Below are positions 43,153 to 51,662 of a DNA stretch of 56,534 nucleotides, in pieces. The position numbers were made by a program, and so were the translations under genes. The notes beneath the pieces were generated by a model. That model was not told the origin of the DNA. It ran no database searches and was given only the letters and a program-made list of their open reading frames with translations. Position 1 is the first letter of the stretch. Each line of letters opens with the position of its first letter. Source of the DNA: Gammaproteobacteria bacterium. Its GTDB lineage: Bacteria; Pseudomonadota; Gammaproteobacteria; Pseudomonadales; Pseudomonadaceae. The stretch spans positions 1-56,534 of the forward strand of contig CAJCIO010000136.1 in the NCBI GenBank assembly GCA_903970465.1, read 5' to 3'.

Positions 43153-43306
43153 GGCAGCTTCAAGCTGTAAGTTTCAGGCTGCAAGTGGAGGCAGAGCGGT
43201 GTTGGTCTGGCTTCCAGTTGCAGCTCCCACAATTCATAGCCATGAGCTGCAATCAAGAGCCCCCCATTCGCTTTTACTTGCAGCTCGTAGCTGGCAGCTT
43301 TCAACT
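43153..43306. repeat. Imperfect inverted repeat between purH and purD
   Basis: Left segment GGCAGCTTCAAGCTGTAAG.. (43153-43186) and right segment ACTTGCAGCTCGTAGCTGG.. (43276-43306) are imperfect inverted copies of the Pseudomonas 'AGCTGCAAGCTTC' type repeat. The intervening sequence also repeats CAGCTC/GAGCTG words. It lies in the 174-bp gap and makes a spurious in-frame extension of purD. Confidence 0.6.
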
Positions 43307-43325
43307 ACCTCCGAAGGAGCGTGCT

Positions 43326-44621
43326 TTGAACGTATTGATCATCGGCAGCGGCGGACGTGAACACGCCCTGGCCTGGAAAGTCGCCCAGGACCCACGCGTC
43401 GAGAAAGTCTTCGTCGCCCCCGGCAACGCCGGTACTGCCATCGAAGCGAAATGCGAAAACGTCGCCATCGACGTGCTCGCTCTGGACCAGTTGGCTGACT
43501 TCGCCGAGAAAAACGTCGCACTGACCATCGTCGGCCCGGAAGTACCGCTGGTAGCTGGCGTCGTCGACCTGTTCCGCAGCCGCGGCCTGGACTGCTTCGG
43601 TCCGACTGCCGGCGCTGCACAGCTGGAAGGTTCGAAAGCCTTCACCAAGGACTTTCTGGCGCGCCACAAGATCCCGACCGCCGACTACCAGAACTTCACC
43701 GAGATCGAGCCTGCCCTGGCTTACCTGCGTGAAAAAGGTGCGCCGATCGTCATCAAGGCTGATGGCCTGGCGGCCGGTAAAGGCGTGATCGTCGCTATGA
43801 CCCTGACCGAAGCCGAAGACGCCGTGCGCGACATGCTCGCCGGCAACGCCTTCGGTGATGCCGGTTCGCGGGTCGTCATCGAAGAATTCCTCGATGGCGA
43901 AGAAGCCAGCTTCATCGTCATGGTCGACGGCAAGAACGTTCTGCCCATGGCCACCAGCCAGGACCACAAACGCGTCGGCAACGGCGATAGCGGCCCGAAC
44001 ACCGGCGGCATGGGGGCTTACTCCCCGGCACCTGTGGTAACCGCCGAAGTCCATCAACGGGTCATGGATCTGGTGATCTGGCCAACCGTGCGCGGCATGG
44101 CCGATGAAGGCAATGTCTATACAGGCTTCCTCTATGCGGGCTTGATGATCGACAAGGCCGGCAACCCCAAGGTCATCGAGTTCAACTGCCGCTTTGGCGA
44201 CCCGGAAACCCAACCGGTGATGCTGCGCCTGCAGTCGAGCCTGGTGTTGCTGGTCGAGGCTGCACTGGCGCAAGCGCTGGACAAAGTCGAGGCCCAGTGG
44301 GATCCACGGCCGAGCCTGGGCGTGGTCCTCGCGGCGGGCGGTTACCCGGGCGATTACGCCAAAGGCGCCGCGATCAATGGCCTGGAGGCTGCCGCCAGTC
44401 TGGAAGGCAAGGTCTTCCACGCCGGCACCGCACTGGTCGACGGCCAGGTGGTGACCGCCGGCGGTCGCGTGCTTTGCGCCACGGCCCTGGGCCGCAGCGT
44501 CGCTGACGCACAAGCCCAAGCCTATGAATTGGCTGGGAAAATAGATTGGGCTGGATGCTTCTATCGCAGCGACATCGGCTACCGGGCAATTGCTCGCGAG
44601 CGTGGTGAAGATTCGCTGTAG
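43326..44621 (+). CDS. purD: Phosphoribosylamine-glycine ligase PurD
   Basis: A 431-residue ATP-grasp ligase for the second step of purine synthesis. It starts NVLIIGSGGREHALAWK, standard for the family, from a TTG codon at 43326 with a strong RBS (aaggag, 43314-43319); no ATG is near. ATP-grasp block VIKADGLAAGKGV (about residues 142-154) and EFNCRFGDPETQ (about 283-294). Upstream in-frame codons lie in a repeat and are not coding. Confidence 0.95.
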   Translation: MNVLIIGSGGREHALAWKVAQDPRVEKVFVAPGNAGTAIEAKCENVAIDVLALDQLADFAEKNVALTIVGPEVPLVAGVVDLFRSRGLDCFGPTAGAAQLEGSKAFTKDFLARHKIPTADYQNFTEIEPALAYLREKGAPIVIKADGLAAGKGVIVAMTLTEAEDAVRDMLAGNAFGDAGSRVVIEEFLDGEEASFIVMVDGKNVLPMATSQDHKRVGNGDSGPNTGGMGAYSPAPVVTAEVHQRVMDLVIWPTVRGMADEGNVYTGFLYAGLMIDKAGNPKVIEFNCRFGDPETQPVMLRLQSSLVLLVEAALAQALDKVEAQWDPRPSLGVVLAAGGYPGDYAKGAAINGLEAAASLEGKVFHAGTALVDGQVVTAGGRVLCATALGRSVADAQAQAYELAGKIDWAGCFYRSDIGYRAIARERGEDSL

Positions 44622-44638
44622 ACTGCTGACGCGGTCCA

Positions 44639-44664
44639 GGGCGCGCGTCAAACCACTCGCGCCC
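44639..44664. terminator. Hairpin between purD and retS
   Basis: GGGCGCG (44639-44645) pairs with CGCGCCC (44658-44664). No T run; termination is uncertain. Confidence 0.35.
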
Positions 44665-44762
44665 TGCACTGCGGCACCGGCCAGGCGCTATAGTGCACTT
44701 GCCGTGCGCTCGAAGCGCCGCGCATAGTGACAAAAGGCATTCACTCACGAAGGGATTTCGCC

Positions 44763-47534
44763 GTGCGCAGGCCCAGGAACGCCATCACCCTTATCGTCAG
44801 CTTGCTGGCCCTGCTTTGCCTCTGCTCGGCGCATGCCGAACAAAGCAGCGGCTGGTCGGTATTGCTCGATGGGCAGGCCAACCTGCAGCTCAGCGACGTG
44901 CGTTCGCAACGCTATCAAAACGAATTCAGCCCCATCGAGCTACGCGACCTGAACGCCGCACGGCCCGATGAGGCATTGTGGTTGCACTACCACCTGGCGC
45001 CGGGCAACGATCAGCAATTGCTGCGCATCTATGCACCGGACCTGGACAAGCTCGATCTCTACGTACTCGATGGCGACTTCGTGGTCTCCCAGAGCCAGGC
45101 CGGCAGTCATGCTACCGGCGACCCGTTCCCCACCAGCACCGACCGCCTGCTAGCTCTGCCGATCAGCCAGAAGCCGCTGGACGTCTATGTGCGCATGGTT
45201 TCGGAACACCAGCTCAGGCCCAACATCACCCTTGAAACGGCAATGGCCGCGGCCACCGATCAGCGCCAGCCGATGTTGTTCGGCCTGCTGTTCGGGGCAC
45301 TGTTCATGCTCGCGCTGCACAACATGGTCCGCTACGGTTACGGCCGCTCAAGCTCTTCGTTCTGGCTGGCTGGCACTCAGTTGATGCTGCTGCTGACCGG
45401 CATGCTGCTGATGAACCTCATCTCGCCGGTATTGCTCAAATGGAGCCCGGCGCAAACGCCAGCAGCCTACGTCACCATGTTGCTGGCGGTGATTTGCGCA
45501 CTGATGTTCACTCAGCGTTTCTTTACGCCGCGCAATCATCCGCCCCTGACTCGACTGCTGTATGCCGAAATACTATTGATCGGCGTCGGCAGTCTGCTGT
45601 TGCTGTTCATCGATGCCTTGCCCATGAACCTCATGACCTACGGCTTCGTCGGCATGGGCTCGGTGACCATACTGTTGATCGCCGGTTGGCACTGGCAAGC
45701 GGGCTACCGGCCGGCGCGGCTGTTTACTCTCGCCATGCTGCTGGTCAATCTGGCCATCCTGGTGGTGGTGCCCGCCCTGCTGGGCCTGACCCGCACCCCG
45801 ACGCAATGGCTAATCTTCACTCTGGTCGGTTTTGCCGTGGTCTCCGGCACCATTCTCAATGTGGCCTTGGGCGAGCGCCTGCGTGGCATCAACCAGGACC
45901 GCGCGAGCGCCAGTCGCGAACTGGCCGCCAGCACCGCTGAAATCAACGCAAAAGCAGAATTCCTTGCCTCCCTGAGCCACGAAATACGTACCCCGATGAA
46001 TGGCGTGCTGGGCATGACCGAATTGCTCCTGGGTACGCCGCTGTCGGTCAACCAGCGCGATTACGTGCAGACGATTCACAGCGCCGGCAACGAGTTGCTG
46101 ACCTTGATCAACGAGATCCTCGACATCTCCAAGATCGAGTCCGGGCAGATCGAGCTCGACGACGTGCAGTTCGATCTCAATGCGTTGATCGAGGACTGCC
46201 TGAACATCTTCCGCGCCAAAGCCGAGCAGCAGAACGTCGAGCTCATCAGCTTTACCCAGCCGCAGGTGCCACGGGTGATCAGCGGCGACCCAACGCGCTT
46301 GCGCCAGGCCCTGCTCAGTTTGCTCGACAACGCGCTGCGCAAGACCGAACAAGGCGAAGTATTGCTGGTGGTGGCACTGGATCAGCGCGCCGGCCAGCCG
46401 CGTCTGCGGATTGCCGTGCAGGACAGCGGCGAGCCGTTACCTGATGCCGAGCGCGACGCCTTGTTGCATACCGAACTGCGCAGCCAGGACCTACTGGCCA
46501 GCAACACGCTGGGTGGGCACCTGGGGCTGGTGATTGCGCGGCAGTTGATCATGCTCATGGAAGGCGAATTCGGCATCAAGACGGGCAGCCAGCAAGGCAG
46601 TACCTTCTGGCTGACCCTGCCGCTGGACCCACTGCGCCTCGAGCAGGCGCCGTCCGATCTCGATGGGTCGCTGCGCGACGCGCGGGTGCTGGTGGTCGAC
46701 GACAACGACACGTGCCGCAAAGTGCTGGTGCAGCAATGCAGCGCCTGGGGTTTGAACGTCAGTGCCGTAGCCTCGGGCAAGGAAGCCCTGGCCCTGCTGC
46801 GCACCAAGGCGCATCTGCGGGACTACTTCGACGTGGTGCTGCTGGACCAGAACATGCCCGGCATGACCGGCATGCAACTGGCGGCCAAGATCAAAGAAGA
46901 CCCGAGCCTGAATCACGACATTCTGGTGATCATGCTGACCGGCATCAGCAACGCCCCCAGCAAGATCATCGCCCGCAACGCCGGGATCAAACGCATCCTC
47001 GCCAAACCGGTGGCTGGCTATACGCTGCGCACGACCCTGGCCGATGAACTGGCGCAGCGCCACAGTGCACCACCACCCGAACTCTCGACGTACCTGCCGG
47101 TGGCGTCGGCCCCCGACGTGCCAAATGACTTTCGCATCCTGGTGGCCGAAGACAACACCATTTCCACCAAAGTCATCCGCGGCATGCTCGGCAAGCTCAA
47201 TCTGCAGCCCGACACCGCCAGCAACGGCGAGGAAGCCCTGCAAGCCATGAAGTCCCAGCGTTACGACTTGGTGTTGATGGATTGCGAAATGCCCATCCTT
47301 GACGGCTTCAGTGCCACCGCGCAGCTGCGTGCCTGGGAAATGGGCCATCAACGAGTGCGTACCCCCGTGGTCGCCCTGACCGCGCATATCCTCAGCGAGC
47401 ACAAGGAGCGCGCGCGCCTGGCCGGCATGGATGGTCACATGGCCAAGCCGGTGGAGCTGTCGCAGTTGCGCGAGGTGATCGAACACTGGGTGGCGCAGCG
47501 GGACACTCGCCAAAGCGAAAGCCAGCAAGGCTGA
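44763..47534 (+). CDS. retS: Hybrid sensor kinase RetS
   Basis: A 923-residue membrane sensor. Order: signal peptide, periplasmic 7TMR-DISMED2 domain (about residues 25-150), seven-helix 7TMR-DISM region (about 170-380), dimerisation domain with SLSHEIRTPMNG (His about 406), ATPase domain, then two receivers with Asp in LLDQNMPGM (about 694) and LMDCEMPIL (about 840). This architecture and the position after purD identify RetS, which blocks the sensor GacS and so keeps Rsm-controlled sessile traits off. The G1-box reads DSGEPLP instead of DxGxG, in line with RetS acting by binding GacS more than by kinase activity. I chose GTG 44763 (gaaggga upstream), which begins a good signal peptide; GTG 44727 is an alternative. 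Confidence 0.93.
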   Translation: MRRPRNAITLIVSLLALLCLCSAHAEQSSGWSVLLDGQANLQLSDVRSQRYQNEFSPIELRDLNAARPDEALWLHYHLAPGNDQQLLRIYAPDLDKLDLYVLDGDFVVSQSQAGSHATGDPFPTSTDRLLALPISQKPLDVYVRMVSEHQLRPNITLETAMAAATDQRQPMLFGLLFGALFMLALHNMVRYGYGRSSSSFWLAGTQLMLLLTGMLLMNLISPVLLKWSPAQTPAAYVTMLLAVICALMFTQRFFTPRNHPPLTRLLYAEILLIGVGSLLLLFIDALPMNLMTYGFVGMGSVTILLIAGWHWQAGYRPARLFTLAMLLVNLAILVVVPALLGLTRTPTQWLIFTLVGFAVVSGTILNVALGERLRGINQDRASASRELAASTAEINAKAEFLASLSHEIRTPMNGVLGMTELLLGTPLSVNQRDYVQTIHSAGNELLTLINEILDISKIESGQIELDDVQFDLNALIEDCLNIFRAKAEQQNVELISFTQPQVPRVISGDPTRLRQALLSLLDNALRKTEQGEVLLVVALDQRAGQPRLRIAVQDSGEPLPDAERDALLHTELRSQDLLASNTLGGHLGLVIARQLIMLMEGEFGIKTGSQQGSTFWLTLPLDPLRLEQAPSDLDGSLRDARVLVVDDNDTCRKVLVQQCSAWGLNVSAVASGKEALALLRTKAHLRDYFDVVLLDQNMPGMTGMQLAAKIKEDPSLNHDILVIMLTGISNAPSKIIARNAGIKRILAKPVAGYTLRTTLADELAQRHSAPPPELSTYLPVASAPDVPNDFRILVAEDNTISTKVIRGMLGKLNLQPDTASNGEEALQAMKSQRYDLVLMDCEMPILDGFSATAQLRAWEMGHQRVRTPVVALTAHILSEHKERARLAGMDGHMAKPVELSQLREVIEHWVAQRDTRQSESQQG

Positions 47535-47619
47535 CGCTCACAATGGGATTTCAATCGGTTGAAGCAAGGGCGTCATGACCCAGTGTCTGAAAACCCATAA
47601 GGCCTTGCCACGCGTGCGC

Positions 47620-48273
47620 CTAAAATGCAGCGATATCCGTATGAAGGCGGTCACCTAACCGCGTTTTCAGGCCCTGCACCACAGGCTCATACAACGCACT
47701 GGAGAACTGGGACCCCGTCACACGGGTATGCAGTATGGGGTTGGCCACAGACGGCTGAAAGCGATGGCTCAGCCATTGCGCAGGGACCGCATCGTGAGCC
47801 TTGAAACGAATGCCAAAGGTGGTCAGGCTGCCATTGGTGTCGAGCAACGCCACCTGCAGATTGAGCCCGGTGCCGTGCCAGCCATAGGCACGCAAGACCC
47901 GCACAGCCGCGCAGTCCTCGGGTGCCGCAGCCACCTTGGCCATGGCCTGTTTGATGGGCAGTGCCCATTGCGCAGGACACTGTTTGGCAATCCCTCGCGC
48001 CAGCATTTCGTGGACGACCCAGCCCTTGCGGCCTTGCATGAGAGCATCACGTTTTTCGTTGATAGCTTGACGCCAGCCCAGCAAAGCCAGTACTCGTCCA
48101 AACTCTTTCTGCCAACGGTGGTGCTCACCACTGGCGCTACAGAGCTTGTGAGCACTCAACTGCGCCGCCAATAACCCAGGACGCAGATCGATCAGAGATG
48201 ACTCACACGAACTCTGCGCGCTCAACAAAATGGTCGAAGCAACGGCCTCGACCCGCAGCGTTTGATCGGACAT
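47620..48273 (-). CDS. Unknown protein, distant paralogue of the 258-aa neighbour (217 aa)
   Basis: A 217-residue protein without signal peptide or TM helix, so probably cytosolic. I recognise no family. It shares with its upstream neighbour a spaced pattern, LLAxxxSAxK followed by WxKxxxxVLxxxGW (about residues 34-67 here), a mid-protein strand-rich part and a C-terminal helix ending VQGLKTRLGDRL (neighbour: AKAQIEQKLAG). RBS aggggg 6 bp before ATG 48273. A strong terminator hairpin lies 27 bp before that start, so it is probably expressed by read-through at lower level. Function unknown. Confidence 0.65.
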   Translation of the reverse strand: MSDQTLRVEAVASTILLSAQSSCESSLIDLRPGLLAAQLSAHKLCSASGEHHRWQKEFGRVLALLGWRQAINEKRDALMQGRKGWVVHEMLARGIAKQCPAQWALPIKQAMAKVAAAPEDCAAVRVLRAYGWHGTGLNLQVALLDTNGSLTTFGIRFKAHDAVPAQWLSHRFQPSVANPILHTRVTGSQFSSALYEPVVQGLKTRLGDRLHTDIAAF

Positions 48274-48300
48274 AAAGCCCCCTAAACAGTCTCGTAAAAA

Positions 48301-48329
48301 CGCCAGTTCGGCGGATTGCCGAACTGGCG
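48301..48329 (-). terminator. Strong hairpin between the two unknown genes
   Basis: A perfect 12-bp stem CGCCAGTTCGGC / GCCGAACTGGCG with a 5-nt loop; on the minus strand it is followed by TTTTTACG. It ends the 258-aa gene and lies immediately before the RBS of the 217-aa gene. Confidence 0.85.
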
Positions 48330-48337
48330 CAACACGA

Positions 48338-49114
48338 TCAACCCAGATCGAGAGCGTCGATCAGGCTCGCGGTGTTACCCGCCAGCTTCTGCTCGATCTG
48401 CGCTTTGGCACCGTTATAGACGCGCATGTTGAGCATGCACTCGGCGGCCGCGTAGCGAATGTCGGTCTGCTCGACAGTCCGCTCCCAGAAGCGCCCTGGC
48501 ACTTCAGTCTTCACATGAGTGTCCTTGGTCGCGGCTTGCATCGAGGTCAGCACCATGACCACGTGCTCGTCTGCAGTCTGCATGCATGGCAGGATGCGGA
48601 ACTTGGCCGTACCGGACTTGGTGGTGCTGGCATGGAAGCGGCTGCTGACACGGGCGTTGGCACGCAACGCGGTGAACGAGTTGGCAATCACGCGGCAATA
48701 AGCGTTGGCATTACCGCCGCCCAGCGAACGAATGATCGACAGGGTGACTTGCTCGACGGTCTGGTCTATCTGCGCGCTGCTGTAAGTGCTGAATTCGCTG
48801 CCTTGAGTAGTCCAACCGCAGATACGCAGCACGTCCAGATACAGCTTGAACCACTCCTTGGGCTGAGTCTCGTTATCGAACTTGGCGCTGGCTGCGCGTT
48901 CCGCCAGCAGTTGCGAATTGACCACAGCATATTTATTGGCAACGGTCAGGCCGTCGATGCAGCCGTGCATGGCAGAGTCGACGATCAGACCACACTCACC
49001 GGTGCCTGTGATCGGCTCCGGTGCAGGAGTGTTGCGGCCCATGAGCATCGCCGGGGCAGCCGGTACTACGACATCCAGGTTGGAGAGCAGCTGTACGCGT
49101 TCTTGAATATCCAT
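48338..49114 (-). CDS. Unknown protein, first gene of a paralogous pair (258 aa)
   Basis: A 258-residue soluble protein without signal peptide or TM helices. It has an Ala/Met/Thr-rich N-terminal part, then QLLAERAASAKF..WFKLYLDVLRICGW (described in pieces; about residues 68-101), a conserved-looking SLGGGNANAYCR (about 130-141), a strand-rich region (KFRILPCMQ, VVMVLTSMQ) and the helix CMLNMRVYNGAKAQIEQKL. I cannot assign a family or function. Its leader has nested inverted repeats and an Rsm-like motif over the RBS. It sits between retS and the cob cluster, on the cob strand but with its own leader and terminator. Confidence 0.7.
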   Translation of the reverse strand: MDIQERVQLLSNLDVVVPAAPAMLMGRNTPAPEPITGTGECGLIVDSAMHGCIDGLTVANKYAVVNSQLLAERAASAKFDNETQPKEWFKLYLDVLRICGWTTQGSEFSTYSSAQIDQTVEQVTLSIIRSLGGGNANAYCRVIANSFTALRANARVSSRFHASTTKSGTAKFRILPCMQTADEHVVMVLTSMQAATKDTHVKTEVPGRFWERTVEQTDIRYAAAECMLNMRVYNGAKAQIEQKLAGNTASLIDALDLG

Positions 49115-49182
49115 AATGAATCGAATCCTTGAGGTAGTTAGGCAGTAAGTCGCGCTTTGCAGCGCGACAACCTCAAGGTATA
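49115..49182 (-). promoter_or_regulatory. Structured leader of the 258-aa gene with RBS-overlapping stem
   Basis: Outer inverted repeat CCTTGAGGT (49127-49135) / ACCTCAAGG (49170-49178) encloses an inner hairpin GTCGCGCT (49149-49156) / AGCGCGAC (49161-49168). On the minus strand the 3' outer arm contains the RBS (AAGGA, 49130-49126, 11 nt before ATG). The same segment reads UCAAGGAUU, close to the RsmA/CsrA site UCANGGANG; a second GGA overlaps the start codon. A TATACC box at 49182-49177 may be the -10, which would place part of the outer repeat outside the transcript. Confidence 0.5.
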
Positions 49183-49230
49183 GAGACCCGCCTCACCGAT
49201 GAATCGGTAAGGGTTTCCCTCGCAGGCAAT

Positions 49231-50916
49231 TCATCCCGGCTTGTGCGGGTACCACCGCGGGGTGTAGACCCACTGCCCGCCATCGGCCTTGGCGAAGGTG
49301 CAGGTGGTCGACGAGCCGACCAGCACCATCGTCCGCGAATCGACCTGATCCACCGTCAGCTCGCCCAGCGTGGTGATAATCAAACGCTGCCCCGGACGCC
49401 CGACATCACGGCCCAAGGTCACCGGCGTCTGCGGCGCGCGATGGCGACGGACAATCTCCAGCGCCTTGCCCAGTTGCAGCGGCCGCGCCCTGGAGATCGG
49501 GTTGTAGAAGGCCAGCGCCAGATCCGCCTGACAGGCCAGCTCCAGGCGCGTCTCGATGATCGACCACGGCTTGAGATTATCCGACAGCGACATCACGCAG
49601 AAATCATGCCCCAGCGGCGCACCGGCCAGCGCGGCAGTCGCCAGCGAAGCGGACACCCCCGGCAGCATTTGCAGATCGACCTGATGCCATTCCGGGCGAT
49701 CCGCTTCGTGCAGTGCTTCAAGCACCGCAGCGGCCATGGCGAACACCCCAGGATCACCCGACGACACCACCACCACCGAGCGGCCTTGCGCGGCCAGTTC
49801 GAAAGCATGCCGGGCGCGCTGCATTTCTTCACGATTATCAGTGCAGTGCAGCACCTGATCGGCCCGGAAGGGTCCGGCCATGCGCACATAGGTCTCGTAC
49901 CCGAGTACATCGTCAGCGCGCGTCAGCTCGGCCTTGACCGCCGGCACCATCAGCTCGGCAGCGCCTGGCCCCAGACCAATGACCGCGAGACGGCCGCGCA
50001 CCCGGCCGACAGAAGCGATCTCGATCGGCAGCGCGGCGACACCAACCGCGCAGTGCGCGCCGACCTGCAACGCGGTCAACCCCAAGGCGTGCTCGACCAA
50101 TTGGCCAGGGTGCCCAGCGGCGGTAAAACGCAAGGGTACATCGAGTGCCAGTGCGGCAGCGTGCAGGGACTCATCGGCCATCTGCGTATCAGCCGCCAAC
50201 AGGCACGCCAGTGCCGGCATCGCCAACCCGGCCGACTGCAGGGCCTGAATGACTGTCGCGACGATATCGTCGGCCTCGGCACTCACGGCTACCAGTACGT
50301 TGCGCGGATAGATCAACAACTCATCTGCCACGGGTGCGTGGGTCTGGCTGGCCACGCGGATGGTCAGCCGTGCCTGGTCATCCAACGGCAGACGCGCGTC
50401 GGCCAGCCAGGGCGCCTGGCCCTCGACCCTGACCGACTCGCCCGCCAGCAGATCGGAAACAAAGCGCTTGCCCTGACCCAGATCCCCCAAGACGTAACCC
50501 TCGGGCGGATTGAGCAGGCAGGTGCCGAAGCGCAATTCGCCGCTGGTGGTGATCGCTGCATCGACCTGCAAGTGCTCGGCAATCGCCCGCGCCATGACAT
50601 TGACCCCCGCCAGCCCACCCAGCAGGGGCACCACTGCGCTGGCGTCTTCGGCAACGGCCAGCACCGGCGGCTCGGCGCCCTTTTCCAGCAACACGCTGGC
50701 CAGGCTGCGAATGACGATGCCGGCCGCGCACAGGGCGATGATCGGCGTAGCGCTTTGATACAGCGCGCGCAGGGCGGCGCCAAAATCGCTGTACAGCACA
50801 TCGACAGCCTCGACGCGCCCGGCCAGGCCATGAATCTGCGCCTGTGGATAAAGTCCTTTCAGGCGCTGTGCAGTCGCCAGCGCACCATTGCCCAGAATAA
50901 TAATCGCAGGCCTCAT
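49231..50916 (-). CDS. cobJ: CbiG-CobJ fusion: precorrin-3B C17-methyltransferase
   Basis: A 561-residue fusion of two corrin enzymes. Residues 1 to about 290 are CbiG-like (GNGALATAQ; AAGIVIRSLASVL; TSGELRFGTCLLNPPEGY). From about 310 follows the SAM methyltransferase CobJ (VIGLGPGAAELMVPAVKAEL; SSGDPGVFAMA at about 395), which methylates C-17 and contracts the ring. The start is ATG 50916, overlapping the cobI stop by one base, with agggg upstream; an in-frame GTG at 50928 is less likely. CbiG-CobJ fusions are known in Pseudomonas. Last gene of the cobG-H-I-J arm. Confidence 0.93.
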   Translation of the reverse strand: MRPAIIILGNGALATAQRLKGLYPQAQIHGLAGRVEAVDVLYSDFGAALRALYQSATPIIALCAAGIVIRSLASVLLEKGAEPPVLAVAEDASAVVPLLGGLAGVNVMARAIAEHLQVDAAITTSGELRFGTCLLNPPEGYVLGDLGQGKRFVSDLLAGESVRVEGQAPWLADARLPLDDQARLTIRVASQTHAPVADELLIYPRNVLVAVSAEADDIVATVIQALQSAGLAMPALACLLAADTQMADESLHAAALALDVPLRFTAAGHPGQLVEHALGLTALQVGAHCAVGVAALPIEIASVGRVRGRLAVIGLGPGAAELMVPAVKAELTRADDVLGYETYVRMAGPFRADQVLHCTDNREEMQRARHAFELAAQGRSVVVVSSGDPGVFAMAAAVLEALHEADRPEWHQVDLQMLPGVSASLATAALAGAPLGHDFCVMSLSDNLKPWSIIETRLELACQADLALAFYNPISRARPLQLGKALEIVRRHRAPQTPVTLGRDVGRPGQRLIITTLGELTVDQVDSRTMVLVGSSTTCTFAKADGGQWVYTPRWYPHKPG

Positions 50917-51662
50917 CACCCCTGCCACCGCTCACCCGGGACGATGATCAGCGAGAAATAAGGCGACGACATCGGATCGACCTCGTCCAGCGCGACGATT
51001 TTCTGGTTGCCCATGGTTGCGCGCTCGACATACAGCGCCCGCCCTGCCAACCCCAACTCGGTGAGTACCGCCCGCACCTTGTGGAAATTGCGCCCCAGTT
51101 TCATGATCACCGCCGCGTCGGCATCGGCCAGACGGCGCTTGAGATCGTCATGGGGCAGCACGCCGGACAGCACCGACAGGCTCTGATTGCGATACACCAG
51201 CGGCGCACCCAGCACCGAAGCGCCCCCGAGCATCGAACAGACTCCGGGGATTACCTCGGCGTCGTAGCGCTCGGCCAGGCGATCGTGCAAGTACATGTAC
51301 GAGCCGTAGAAAAACGGATCGCCCTCGCAAATCACCGCCACATCGCGACCGGCATCCAGATGCGCGGCCACCTGAGCACTCGCCTCGTCGTAGAAATCGC
51401 TGATGACCTGCTCATAGGACAGCGTCGGGGGCAGTACCTCGGTGGTCACCGGATAGACCAGCGGCAGCAACGTTTGGGCCGGCTGCAGGTGGCCTTCGAT
51501 GATGCCGAAGGCGTTGCCTTTTTTGCCCTTGGCGACGAAGTAACCAATCACCGGCGATTCACGCAGCAGCCGTAGCGCCTTGACCGTGATCAGCTCAGGA
51601 TCGCCCGGGCCGACGCCCAGTCCCAGCAAACGACCACGCTTGGCGACATCACTCGACATCAT
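50916..51662 (-). CDS. cobI: Precorrin-2 C20-methyltransferase CobI
   Basis: A 248-residue SAM methyltransferase. GLGVGPGDPELITVKALRLL (about residues 14-33) is the tetrapyrrole methylase signature, and VICEGDPFFYGSYMYLHDRL (about 109-128) contains the second SAM-binding loop. Converts precorrin-2 to precorrin-3A. Start ATG 51662 overlaps the cobH stop (ATGA). Confidence 0.95.
   Translation of the reverse strand: MMSSDVAKRGRLLGLGVGPGDPELITVKALRLLRESPVIGYFVAKGKKGNAFGIIEGHLQPAQTLLPLVYPVTTEVLPPTLSYEQVISDFYDEASAQVAAHLDAGRDVAVICEGDPFFYGSYMYLHDRLAERYDAEVIPGVCSMLGGASVLGAPLVYRNQSLSVLSGVLPHDDLKRRLADADAAVIMKLGRNFHKVRAVLTELGLAGRALYVERATMGNQKIVALDEVDPMSSPYFSLIIVPGERWQG

Noticed and set aside
41289..43304. 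671-codon open frame antisense to purH
   Set aside because: A shadow of purH and fis; no RBS and no recognisable motif.
43185..43325. N-terminal extension of purD
   Set aside because: The in-frame codons translate the intergenic repeat; the family start and strong RBS lie at the TTG 43326.
49243..50961. 572-codon open frame antisense to cobJ
   Set aside because: Arg/His/Gln-rich shadow with no RBS or domain; cobJ is certain on the other strand.
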